The translations under genes were made by a program, and so were the position numbers. From Cyclobacteriaceae bacterium (lineage in GTDB: Bacteria; Bacteroidota; Bacteroidia; Cytophagales; Cyclobacteriaceae), in contig JAHBUB010000002.1 in NCBI GenBank assembly GCA_019638285.1, positions 62,001 to 126,000 of the forward strand: a DNA stretch of 64,000 bases. Direction: 5' to 3'. Under the pieces are notes generated by a model that did not search any database, had not been told where the DNA came from, and worked only from the letters and a program-made list of their open reading frames with translations. Below are positions 44,027-51,753 of the stretch, one piece after another. Numbering within the stretch: position 1 is the first letter of the stretch; each line of letters begins with the position of its first letter.

Positions 44027-44440
44027 GTGCGAATTCAAAGACAAATATTAAAAGAATCTAACCTGCGATCGACCCCCAGTCGATCAAAGATTCTGGGATT
44101 ATTCCTTCATAACCCCCATGCGCTTTCTTATTCTGATATTGAAAAAGAAGTGGCCCCCTCATTCGACAGAGTAACCGTCTACAGAACTCTAAAATCCTTC
44201 CTTGACAAGGGGATTATTCACAAAATATTGGATGATTCGGGGGGATTGAAATACGGGCTATGCAGTGATCATTGCACCAACACTGAGCACCAGCATGACC
44301 ATGTACACTTTAAATGCACCCAATGTGGCCAAACAAGCTGCCTGGATGAGGTCGAAATCCCGGCATTTGACTTGCCGGGAGGCTATAAAATAGAGGAGGT
44401 AAATCTTTTAATCCAGGGGACTTGCCCAAGTTGCCGGTAG
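44027..44440 (+). CDS. Fur family transcriptional regulator
   Basis: A 137-residue metal-responsive repressor (Fur/Zur/PerR superfamily). The winged helix is in LRSTPSRSKILGLFLHNPHA and FDRVTVYRTLKSFLDKGIIH; the metal region has HQHDHVHFKCTQCGQTSCLDE and the second Cys pair GTCPSCR. The start is GTG at 44027. Which metal it senses cannot be told; the next gene is TerC, a family that includes Mn exporters, and feoAB lies at 49-51 kb, so Mn or Fe control is plausible. Confidence 0.9.
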   Translation: MRIQRQILKESNLRSTPSRSKILGLFLHNPHALSYSDIEKEVAPSFDRVTVYRTLKSFLDKGIIHKILDDSGGLKYGLCSDHCTNTEHQHDHVHFKCTQCGQTSCLDEVEIPAFDLPGGYKIEEVNLLIQGTCPSCR

Positions 44441-44499
44441 GTGGTTTCTTTTTAACAATTAGCAGTATTCAACACGCATGTAAGTTTTGCGGATTAGTT

Positions 44500-44507
44500 T
44501 ATATTTG
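44500..44507 (+). promoter_or_regulatory. Possible -7 promoter element of terC
   Basis: TATATTTG fits TAnnTTTG. Transcription would start near 44514, immediately upstream of the long hairpin at 44524-44570, placing that hairpin in the terC 5' leader. Confidence 0.4.
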
Positions 44508-44523
44508 TCCCCATAAAACTTTT

Positions 44524-44572
44524 AAAAGAGGTGATTACATGCTTTGTTTGGAATGTTAGTCACCTCTTTTTT
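44524..44572 (+). promoter_or_regulatory. Leader hairpin enclosing a six-codon ORF, or fur terminator
   Basis: AAAAGAGGTGA (44524-44534) pairs perfectly over 11 bp with TCACCTCTTTT (44560-44570) across a 25 nt loop, and T continues to 44572. The left arm contains GAGGTGAT, a strong Shine-Dalgarno-like sequence, placed 3 nt before an ATG (44539) that opens the frame MLCLEC with a stop at 44557-44559, exactly filling the loop. The right arm resembles the 16S anti-SD tail. It may be a conditional terminator or attenuator of terC, or simply the terminator of the Fur gene. Confidence 0.6.
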
Positions 44573-44595
44573 ACTCAAAAACTATAGAAAGGCAA

Positions 44596-45567
44596 ATGTT
44601 TGTATTCTCCCTGTTCCGAAATAATAATCAGGCTGAAACCATTCTATTTGCTGTATTTGCGGCTGTAATTGTCCTTTTCTTACTTATAGATCTGGGGATT
44701 TTTAATAAGAAAGCCCATAAAATTTCCACAAAATCAGCATTATATCAGTCCATTTTTTGGGTAATAATAAGTACTGCTTTTGGCTACTTGGTATACAAGT
44801 ATGATGACAGGGGAGCTGATGCGTCATTAGAATATTTTTCCGCCTACCTCACAGAATATGCTTTATCGGTGGATAACATCTTTGTTATCCTTCTTATATT
44901 AAAGTACTTCACTGTAAAGGAGGAGTATTACCACAAAATTCTTTTTTGGGGAATATTAGGAGCAGTAGTTTTCAGGGGGATCTTCATTTTTGTTGGTGCT
45001 CTATTTATAGCCAAGTTCCACTGGATACTGTACGTGTTTGGTGTGTTTCTAATATATTCCGGAATTAAAATTTACTTTGAAGACAGTGACGAAAAAATTG
45101 ATCCTGAGAAGAATCCAATACTAAAACTTTGTAGAAAATACCTTCCGATGGCCAAAGGAGATACGGAGGGAAAGTTTGTGATAACAAAGCCCAAGCTTAT
45201 GTTCACAGAGTTGTTTTTAGTAATTGTACTTATTGAAACCACAGATTTAATTTTTGCGGTAGACTCTATTCCGGCTGCGTTTGCGATAACACAAAATGAA
45301 TTTTTAATTTATACATCCAACATTTTTGCGGTGCTTGGCCTTAGGGCGATGTTTTTCCTATTGGCCGGTATTATCGACAAGTTCTATTTGTTACAGAAGG
45401 GCCTTTCCATTATCCTGTTCTTTATAGGGGCTAAAATGCTTATGGAAATATTTGAAATACATATACCGATTACATTGTCCTTTACGGTGATATTGCTCAC
45501 GCTTACCTTGTCTATCATATTTTCCGTGCTGGTTCCAAAGAAAAACAAATCGGGCGAGTTGGTTTAG
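44596..45567 (+). CDS. TerC family integral membrane protein
   Basis: A 323-residue inner-membrane protein with about nine helices. Family motifs are LLIDLGIFNKKAHK, EYALSVDNIFVILLIL and IETTDLIFAVDSIPAAFAIT; the acidic residues in the last two are thought to bind metal. TerC/Alx-type proteins export Mn or help metallate exported enzymes (established for some members). The insert in the middle (EDSDEKIDPEKNP to GDTEGKF) is typical of Alx. Its stop overlaps the convergent LETM1-related gene by 4 bp. Regulation may involve the leader hairpin upstream. Confidence 0.9.
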   Translation: MFVFSLFRNNNQAETILFAVFAAVIVLFLLIDLGIFNKKAHKISTKSALYQSIFWVIISTAFGYLVYKYDDRGADASLEYFSAYLTEYALSVDNIFVILLILKYFTVKEEYYHKILFWGILGAVVFRGIFIFVGALFIAKFHWILYVFGVFLIYSGIKIYFEDSDEKIDPEKNPILKLCRKYLPMAKGDTEGKFVITKPKLMFTELFLVIVLIETTDLIFAVDSIPAAFAITQNEFLIYTSNIFAVLGLRAMFFLLAGIIDKFYLLQKGLSIILFFIGAKMLMEIFEIHIPITLSFTVILLTLTLSIIFSVLVPKKNKSGELV

Positions 45568-46835
45568 TTACCACCCAGCGTTTCAGAAAAGACACTTGAA
45601 GGAAGAATCTTCAAAAGTACAGGCAGTGTAAGATATCGCTGGGGCAAAGAGATAACTACAAAGGTGGGAATGGTTTTTAGTACAGTAAACATTAGCATTT
45701 GTACTTTTTGCTTTTCCTCCTCGGACAGTTCTCCTATTTTTGCTTTGCGCAGAAGGGCCATCAGCGCTTTGCTTTCCTTTACCTCTCCTACAATTCTGCT
45801 TTTATTGTTTTCGGTAAGCTTGGTCAACCTCTTAATGAATCTCTCGCTTATCTCATTATAATCTTGCTTGTTTTGCAGATAGCCCAACTGCTCCCAGTGT
45901 TCCAGTACAAAGCCCTCAATGGCAATCATACTGTTTTCCAGATCATCATCCTTAAAGTCCAGATAATGGCATAAGCGGACTAGAAACTCACTCTCTTGAT
46001 CTTCTATTTTTTTATCCGCCCAGATGGTGAGGATGGCCATCTCAAGGAAATATTTTTTTAAGAGCCATGAATTATTGGTGGGCAAATTGATGGATTCTAA
46101 ATCAACACCACTTTCAAATATTTCTACTGCCTCTCTCTTTTTATCTGATGAAAGCCCAGCACTCTGTAAGAAGAAGTCAAGTAATCGTCTTTCTTCAAAT
46201 TCAATTTTTTTATTAGCATGTGCTGCGACTGCTATGATTTTCACTACTGAAAAGCGCAACTCCTCACGTTCATATTTGAAAAAATCAGAGACAATCCGAT
46301 CCGCATTGGTGTGAATCCACTGGCCAAAAATGAATATATCAAGAAAAAGTAAGCTGTTGTGAAAAAATTGCATCCAAAAATTTCCACTGTAGTCTGCTGT
46401 TCTTTCAATCCTCTTATCAAGGATTTTTTCAGCCAGCTCAAGTGGTGTTTTTTTCCTTCCAAAGAATGACTTGGAGGGCGTTGCTAATTCAGGAAAAACG
46501 TTATTATAAAAACTACCAATACTTTCCAGTGTTTTTGTCATTAATCTGGAGAGTTCCTCGGGGTCTTTCACTGGCTTATCGTGAAAAAGCAGTGAACTAC
46601 TGATCAGGCTTTCGGCCAAGAGCAATTTCATTTTGTCCTTTTCATTCAGTTGCTCATTCTCAGGGTTATCAAGCACGTCTACTGCATGACCATACATAAG
46701 CCCTGTAGGTTGAATAAGACGATATAAGGACTGTTCAGGATGTGATGCCTTTCTTTTTTCTGAAGTCAACTCTCCCAAGATGTCTTTGCGGAAGTCGAGA
46801 TATTTTTTTAGCCAACCCTTTTCACTTGATTTCAT
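45564..46835 (-). CDS. LETM1-related, TerB-like protein
   Basis: A 423-residue protein resembling the 'LETM1-related biofilm-associated' proteins of Bacteroidota. A TerB-like helical domain occupies about residues 190-300 (AVAAHANKKIEFEERRLLDF and ILTIWADKKIEDQESEFLVR, both with the acidic metal-site pattern). The C-terminus (350-423: IGELSEEEKQKVQMLMFTVL and LPQRYLTLPVLLKILPS) is like the membrane-adjacent part of LETM1. No signal peptide. The function in bacteria is not established; adjacency to TerC suggests ion homeostasis. Confidence 0.7.
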   Translation of the reverse strand: MKSSEKGWLKKYLDFRKDILGELTSEKRKASHPEQSLYRLIQPTGLMYGHAVDVLDNPENEQLNEKDKMKLLLAESLISSSLLFHDKPVKDPEELSRLMTKTLESIGSFYNNVFPELATPSKSFFGRKKTPLELAEKILDKRIERTADYSGNFWMQFFHNSLLFLDIFIFGQWIHTNADRIVSDFFKYEREELRFSVVKIIAVAAHANKKIEFEERRLLDFFLQSAGLSSDKKREAVEIFESGVDLESINLPTNNSWLLKKYFLEMAILTIWADKKIEDQESEFLVRLCHYLDFKDDDLENSMIAIEGFVLEHWEQLGYLQNKQDYNEISERFIKRLTKLTENNKSRIVGEVKESKALMALLRKAKIGELSEEEKQKVQMLMFTVLKTIPTFVVISLPQRYLTLPVLLKILPSSVFSETLGGN

Positions 46836-46904
46836 CTGGGATCAAATTTTGCATCAGTCTGAAAAGATATGAAAAAAACCATTTATATACAGGAGCAGCC
46901 TGTG

Positions 46905-47414
46905 CTATGGCTTTGGAAGGCCTAATCCTTCAAGTTCAGAGGCTGTGGCCAGCACGCTTTCTTTCATACTTTCTTTATACTTGTCGAGCCGCTTGGCTAA
47001 GGTTTTATCCATAGTACCAATGATTTGAGCAGCAAGAATTCCAGCATTTTTTGAACCATCAAGGGCAACGGTGGCTACTGGCACACCTCCTGGCATTTGC
47101 AGTATTGAAAGTATAGAGTCCCAGCCATCTATGGAGTTAGATGATTTAATAGGTACGCCTATTACCGGCAAAGATGTCATGGAAGCTATCATTCCTGGTA
47201 AGTGAGCGGCACCCCCAGCTCCTGCTACAATTACTTTAAGGCCCCTGCTTCTGGCTGAGCTGGCGTATGCCATCATTCGCTCAGGAGTGCGGTGCGCAGA
47301 CACAATGGTAATTTCGAATGGCACTTTCATCTCTGAGAGAAAGTCAGCTGCCTTTCTCATTACAGGTAAGTCTGATTGGCTACCCATGATAATTCCCACT
47401 ATAGGCTTACTCAT
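46905..47414 (-). CDS. purE: 5-(carboxyamino)imidazole ribonucleotide mutase
   Basis: A 169-residue class I PurE that moves the carboxylate of N5-CAIR to give CAIR in purine synthesis. GIIMGSQSDLPVMRKAA, VSAHRTPERM, AGAGGAAHLPGM and PVIGVPIKSS are the family motifs; the His in SAHR is catalytic. Its start overlaps the purK stop by 4 bp (ATGA), so purKE is one operon with the order purK then purE. Confidence 0.97.
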   Translation of the reverse strand: MSKPIVGIIMGSQSDLPVMRKAADFLSEMKVPFEITIVSAHRTPERMMAYASSARSRGLKVIVAGAGGAAHLPGMIASMTSLPVIGVPIKSSNSIDGWDSILSILQMPGGVPVATVALDGSKNAGILAAQIIGTMDKTLAKRLDKYKESMKESVLATASELEGLGLPKP

Positions 47415-48562
47415 GCTATTACTTTAAGGTTGTCTTTTACAAAGTTGGCTTTCTTCCTTAAACTTTCTATGTTGTTATCCACAATTGTTACATGGCCCAT
47501 TTTTCGAAATGGTTTTGTTATTTTTTTGCCGTAGAGATGAACATGAACCCCCTCTACAGCCAACACATCCTCTAAACCTTTATATTTTGCTTCTCCTGTG
47601 AACCCTTCTTCGCCCAACAAATTGACCATGATACTGGGTGAACGCATTTTTGTACTCCCTAAGGGTTGATTTAGTATGGCTCTAAGGTGCTGTTCATATT
47701 GTGAGGTCTCGTTGGCTTCAATGGTTTGGTGTCCGCTATTGTGGGGCCTCGGAGCCACCTCATTTACCAACACTTCTCCTTCCTTAGTCACAAACATTTC
47801 TACTGCCAGAATGCCTACTAAACCTAGCTGTTCAATTACTTTGCGTGCTATTTGGTCGGCCTTCTGCTGAATTGCTTCATTCAGGTCGGCTGGAGCAGAC
47901 AGGTGTTCTACCAGATTTTTTTCAGGATGAAATTTCATTTCAACGGCAGGATACGAAACAACATCTCCGTTTTCGTTTTTTGCTACAATAACTGCTATTT
48001 CCTTATCGAAAGGAATCAATTTCTCTAATAAACCAGGGGCATCAAAAGCCTTTTCCAGGTCTTCCTCCTTTCGAAGTATTTGTACGCCCCGTCCATCATA
48101 GCCTTCTTTGCCAAGCTTATTCACTGCAGGCAAAAAAGAACGATGATCCATCACCTCACTTTTATTTTCTGTAAGAATAAATTCAGCTGTTGGGATTTCA
48201 TTGTCAACGAAAAACTGTTTTTGTGTGCGTTTGTCCTGAATCAATGCTATGACGGAGGGCTGGGGGAAAACCCTCTTCCCCCTTTTCTCTAACTCGAACA
48301 ATGCCTGCGTATTCACATTTTCAATTTCGATGGTGATTAAATCACAGGTTTCTCCGAATTGAATAACGGTATCGTAGTCAGTAAGCTTACCTACTTTAAA
48401 TGGCGCAAGTTGATGGCAGGGCGCGTGGACGTCAGGATCCAGTATTGAAAACGAAATATTTAAATCAATGCCAGATTGAATGAGCATGCGGCCAAGTTGA
48501 CCTCCGCCTAAAACACCTAGGGTAAAGTTATTCTGATAATATTGTGGCTTCATTGGAGCCAC
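47411..48562 (-). CDS. purK: 5-(carboxyamino)imidazole ribonucleotide synthase
   Basis: A 383-residue ATP-grasp enzyme that carboxylates AIR with bicarbonate and ATP to N5-CAIR. It opens with LGVLGGGQLGRMLIQSG; KLGKEGYDGRGVQIL binds ATP, and EMFVTKEGEVLVNEVAPRPH with NSGHQTIEA is the PurK hallmark. The intact ATP-grasp fold contrasts with the broken ATP-grasp gene at 35.4-36.4 kb. It is first of the purKE pair. Confidence 0.97.
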   Translation of the reverse strand: MAPMKPQYYQNNFTLGVLGGGQLGRMLIQSGIDLNISFSILDPDVHAPCHQLAPFKVGKLTDYDTVIQFGETCDLITIEIENVNTQALFELEKRGKRVFPQPSVIALIQDKRTQKQFFVDNEIPTAEFILTENKSEVMDHRSFLPAVNKLGKEGYDGRGVQILRKEEDLEKAFDAPGLLEKLIPFDKEIAVIVAKNENGDVVSYPAVEMKFHPEKNLVEHLSAPADLNEAIQQKADQIARKVIEQLGLVGILAVEMFVTKEGEVLVNEVAPRPHNSGHQTIEANETSQYEQHLRAILNQPLGSTKMRSPSIMVNLLGEEGFTGEAKYKGLEDVLAVEGVHVHLYGKKITKPFRKMGHVTIVDNNIESLRKKANFVKDNLKVIA

Positions 48563-48600
48563 AAACCTATTAATAATTTATTGGACAGGAACCATGATGG

Positions 48601-48984
48601 CTAGAGGTATTTCAATTGTTTTGCCAGTGACACCACATCGTTAAATTCAATTTTTGCCTGACGAACAGAATATAACAGAAGGCGAACCTCCTTTACATGC
48701 ACCCTGCCGTCAGCTTCAGACATTTTGTATAAATGAACGAAGGCATTTAATTTTTCCTCATTGGAGCAGAGATTTAAGTAGTCTATTCCAGATTGGTAGA
48801 TCTCTTTTTCTTCTTTGTTAATAACGTCTTTTTCAAATTCTATTAGCGTGGCTTCAGGAATACCTTCATGCTGTTTTACTTTATTCAGCGCTTCGTTCTC
48901 ACTGCTATCAACAATGCCATCGGCATTCATGAGAAGACGCATGAGGTACAGGACTCCAAGGTGATAGTTTTTATTATGGCCCAT
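48601..48984 (-). CDS. TerB-like protein
   Basis: A 127-residue helical protein with the TerB fold: YLMRLLMNADGIVDSSENEA and LYKMSEADGRVHVKEVRLL form the duplicated acidic metal-site helices (ADGxxxxxE). The ATG at 48982-48984 gives this compact domain; an upstream in-frame start would add 27 unconserved residues. TerB domains bind divalent metal and associate with membrane TerC in several bacteria. Here the terC gene lies 3 kb away, with a second TerB-like domain in the gene beside it. Confidence 0.75.
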   Translation of the reverse strand: MGHNKNYHLGVLYLMRLLMNADGIVDSSENEALNKVKQHEGIPEATLIEFEKDVINKEEKEIYQSGIDYLNLCSNEEKLNAFVHLYKMSEADGRVHVKEVRLLLYSVRQAKIEFNDVVSLAKQLKYL

Positions 48985-49174
48985 AAGGTAGTTAAACCCA
49001 TAAATATAATCAGAATCAGGACTTATGAAACAAAATATAGGATGATGAAAATGGGGCTTATGCATAAAAATTTCTGAAGCTTCGAGTTAAGGCAATGCCC
49101 CTAACGGGTCTTGATGCCTGTAAACCTGTGGTTTTAAAACCGAATCAATGAGAAAAACAGATGCTTTAGACTAA

Positions 49175-51283
49175 CTATGAAAAAAGTTGATACACGATAA
49201 GCGCAGAAAAATAGGCGAGCGCAGTCATATATACCAATTGTATCATCGGCCATTTCCATCCGTTGGTTTCTCTCTTTACAACGGCCAGTGTGCTCATACA
49301 CTGCATGGCAAAAGTGTAAAACACCAACAGTGAAAGACCGGTAGCAGTGGTAAATCGAGGGCCCCCTGTGTCCGGATTTATCTCTGCTTTTAGCCTGCTT
49401 TTTATAGTGGTTTGATCCTCCGTATTGCCCACACTATATATTGTGGCCATGGTGCCTACAAACACCTCTCGGGCGGCAAAGGATGTAATCAAAGCAATTC
49501 CAATCTTCCAGTCGTATCCCAATGGAGCAATAGCGGGCTCAATGGCCTTTCCAATAATTCCTGCATAGGAATGTTCAAGCCGATAGGCCATCAATAAATT
49601 CTCACGCTCGTCTGGGGCTGCAAGATGATTTTGAATTTGCTTATCTATTACAGTTTCGGCTTGGCTCATTTGCTTTTCTGGGCCATAGCTAGCCAGTACC
49701 CATAAGACAATAGAAACAGCCAAGATTATTTTGCCGGCTTCAAACACAAAGGTTTTTGTTTTACTCACAATGGTGTGCCCTACATTTGACCATTTAGGCA
49801 TCCTATAGGTGGGCAACTCCATGATCAAATAACTTCTTTCATTGGATTTGACAATCCATTTCATCACTACCGCAGAGATAATGGCTGCTGAAAATCCAAG
49901 CGCATATAGCCCCATTAATACAAGCCCCTGATAGTTAAAGAAACCAAATAGTTTATCGTCTGGAATGATAAGTGCTACTAAAATTGCAAATACGGGCAAT
50001 CGGGCGGAGCAGCTCATGAGAGGAGTTACAAAAATAGTGATCAGTCGGTCTTTCCAGTTTTCTATAGTACGCGTGGCCATTATTGCCGGGATAGCACATG
50101 CCCACCCAGAGATTAACGGCACGACACTTTTTCCACTCATGCCAAATTTGCGCATGATTTTGTCCATCAAAAACACCACCCGCGACATATACCCGGTTTC
50201 TTCCAAAACCGCAATGAATGCAAATAAAATGGCAATTTGGGGCACAAAGATGAGTATGCCTCCTATACCAGGAATGATCCCCTGCGTAATCAGATCAAAG
50301 AACGGACCTCTGGGAAATACATCCTTCAAGAGGTTGCTGAGGTTGGCGAAGGTAGAATCGATAAAGTCCATGGGTGCCTGTGCCCATGCAAAAATGGCTT
50401 GAAAGATTAAAAAAAGAACACCAAAAAAAATGAGGTAGCCCCATACTTTATGGGTTAACACCTTATCAATGCGATAAGAGAGCCGCTTCCATTCTGTGTC
50501 TGCGGTTTTTAAAACTATTTTGCTCAGTAAATCCTGAATGTATTGATAACGAATGATGGTTTCTGCGCCCTGATATTTGCCTGGGAAAAATTCGTGCTCG
50601 TTGGCCAGTTTGCCAATGAAAACTTTATCGTTCTTATCTAAAAATGTAAGATTTTCTACTTGTTGAAGGTATTGATATGCTTCATAGCTTGACTCAAGTT
50701 TGAAGTGGTGCCTGACCCCTTCTACAGCCGGGAGAATTTCTTTATCGATAGGATAGATTTTTTGTTTTGAAACCGGGATGTGACCTATCAATATTTTTTT
50801 TAGCTTTTCAATACCCTGACCAGTTCGTGCATTGACAAGGACAACGGGTAAATCCAAATTGATAGAAAGTTTAATCACATCAATGCTCTGTCCTGACTTA
50901 GCGGCTAGATCCACCATGTTGAGTACGAGAACAACAGGCAATCTTAAATCGATAAGCTGCGTAAGAAGCAACAATGAACTTTGTAAATTGGTAGCATCAG
51001 CAACCAGGACTACTTTATTGGGGAAGTAATTATTGCGTCTGTCCGAAAATATCTCAGCAACAATTTTTTCATCCAGTGATCGGGGGTAGAGACTATAGAT
51101 GCCAGGCAAGTCGATTATTTCTGCCATGGTATTTTCATCAAGACGAGTTGTTCCCGTCTTCTTATCAACGGTTACCCCTGGAAAATTTCCTGTTTTTTGC
51201 TTCAGCCCTGTGAGTTGATTGAAAAGTGATGACTTTCCTGAGTTAGGCTTCCCTGCTAATGCGATCTTCAACCTTTCCACCAA
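49175..51283 (-). CDS. feoB: Ferrous iron transport protein B
   Basis: A 702-residue GTPase-coupled ferrous iron transporter. The N-terminal G domain has GKPNSGKSSLFNQLTG (G1), GNFPGVTVDKK (switch I), DLPGIYSL (G3) and LNMVDLA (G4). The membrane part (about 285-700) has two Gate domains; the region GMSGKSVVPLISGWACAIPA and LMSCSARLPVFAILVALI hold conserved Cys/polar residues, and SFAAREVFVGTMATIY is a late family motif. feoA lies 8 bp upstream on the same strand. Confidence 0.96.
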   Translation of the reverse strand: MVERLKIALAGKPNSGKSSLFNQLTGLKQKTGNFPGVTVDKKTGTTRLDENTMAEIIDLPGIYSLYPRSLDEKIVAEIFSDRRNNYFPNKVVLVADATNLQSSLLLLTQLIDLRLPVVLVLNMVDLAAKSGQSIDVIKLSINLDLPVVLVNARTGQGIEKLKKILIGHIPVSKQKIYPIDKEILPAVEGVRHHFKLESSYEAYQYLQQVENLTFLDKNDKVFIGKLANEHEFFPGKYQGAETIIRYQYIQDLLSKIVLKTADTEWKRLSYRIDKVLTHKVWGYLIFFGVLFLIFQAIFAWAQAPMDFIDSTFANLSNLLKDVFPRGPFFDLITQGIIPGIGGILIFVPQIAILFAFIAVLEETGYMSRVVFLMDKIMRKFGMSGKSVVPLISGWACAIPAIMATRTIENWKDRLITIFVTPLMSCSARLPVFAILVALIIPDDKLFGFFNYQGLVLMGLYALGFSAAIISAVVMKWIVKSNERSYLIMELPTYRMPKWSNVGHTIVSKTKTFVFEAGKIILAVSIVLWVLASYGPEKQMSQAETVIDKQIQNHLAAPDERENLLMAYRLEHSYAGIIGKAIEPAIAPLGYDWKIGIALITSFAAREVFVGTMATIYSVGNTEDQTTIKSRLKAEINPDTGGPRFTTATGLSLLVFYTFAMQCMSTLAVVKRETNGWKWPMIQLVYMTALAYFSALIVYQLFS

Positions 51284-51291
51284 AAATTAAA

Positions 51292-51525
51292 TTAATTAAG
51301 AATAGAAATCATGGCAGCCTCTTCCAAGCGGAGTGTTATATCATAGCCTGAAATAGTTACGCAGATAGGATCACCAAAAGGGGCCTTGAAATTGAATTTT
51401 ACCACTGATCCGGGCAAAAAACCCATCTCAAGGAGTTTATTTGAAAGCTCCTGAGAGACAAATCCTGCAATTACTGCCGTTTCGCCTGGCACCATCTGAG
51501 CAACACTTTTGGCAAGATCTGCCAT
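51292..51525 (-). CDS. feoA: Ferrous iron transport protein A
   Basis: A 77-residue SH3-like protein that assists FeoB. The features are GETAVIAGFV, the LLEMGFLPGSVVKFNFKAP segment characteristic of FeoA, and a closing strand ISGYDITLRLEEAAMI. An AT-rich, partly palindromic stretch (TTTAGATTAAATTAAA, 51531-51546) immediately upstream of its start might bind an iron regulator; this is weak evidence. It is divergent from the 46-residue gene at 51611. Confidence 0.92.
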   Translation of the reverse strand: MADLAKSVAQMVPGETAVIAGFVSQELSNKLLEMGFLPGSVVKFNFKAPFGDPICVTISGYDITLRLEEAAMISILN

Positions 51526-51564
51526 TTTTATTTAGATTAAATTAAAACTGCGTGAAGATAATTG

Positions 51565-51596
51565 TTGGGGCTGAGATAAACCATGTTTTACCTTAG
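51565..51596 (+). promoter_or_regulatory. Candidate promoter for the 46-residue protein
   Basis: TTG (51565-51567), a 21 bp spacer and TACCTTAG (51589-51596; one mismatch to TAnnTTTG) place a transcription start about 8 nt before the ATG at 51611. Confidence 0.4.
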
Positions 51597-51610
51597 GTTG
51601 TTCTCATATC

Positions 51611-51751
51611 ATGGGAAAAAAGAAAGCAAAATTGGAGAAAGAAGCCTCAAAAAAACAGAAGCTAAATGTCGAGAAGATGGAGCCTGAAGAAAAAGAGAAG
51701 TATGTGGGGCTACCAAACCGGGATTTGAAGAAGAATCTGGGCTGCGGTTAA
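51611..51751 (+). CDS. Small basic protein (46 residues), unknown function
   Basis: ATG at 51611 opens a 47-codon frame ending TAA at 51749-51751. The product is Lys/Glu-rich (MGKKKAKLEKEASKKQKLN) with a distinct C-terminus GLPNRDLKKNLGCG. A compositionally non-random tail with a single Cys between glycines suggests a conserved function, and I believe similar short proteins occur in other Bacteroidota. A promoter-like TTG-N21-TACCTTAG precedes it. It is divergent from feoAB and converges on murF-alr (2 bp). Confidence 0.6.
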   Translation: MGKKKAKLEKEASKKQKLNVEKMEPEEKEKYVGLPNRDLKKNLGCG

Positions 51752-51753
51752 GA

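Noticed and set aside
44441-44595. A yybP-ykoY manganese riboswitch upstream of terC
   Set aside because: terC genes often have this riboswitch, but I could not find its conserved loops or paired manganese-binding motif here; only one long hairpin is present.
49130-49141. GGTTTTAAAACC palindrome after feoB as a terminator
   Set aside because: It is AT-rich, has essentially no loop and no following T-run, so it is not convincing.
49965-50402. A 145-residue protein on the + strand inside feoB
   Set aside because: It lies wholly antisense to the well-conserved membrane part of feoB and has no family features of its own.
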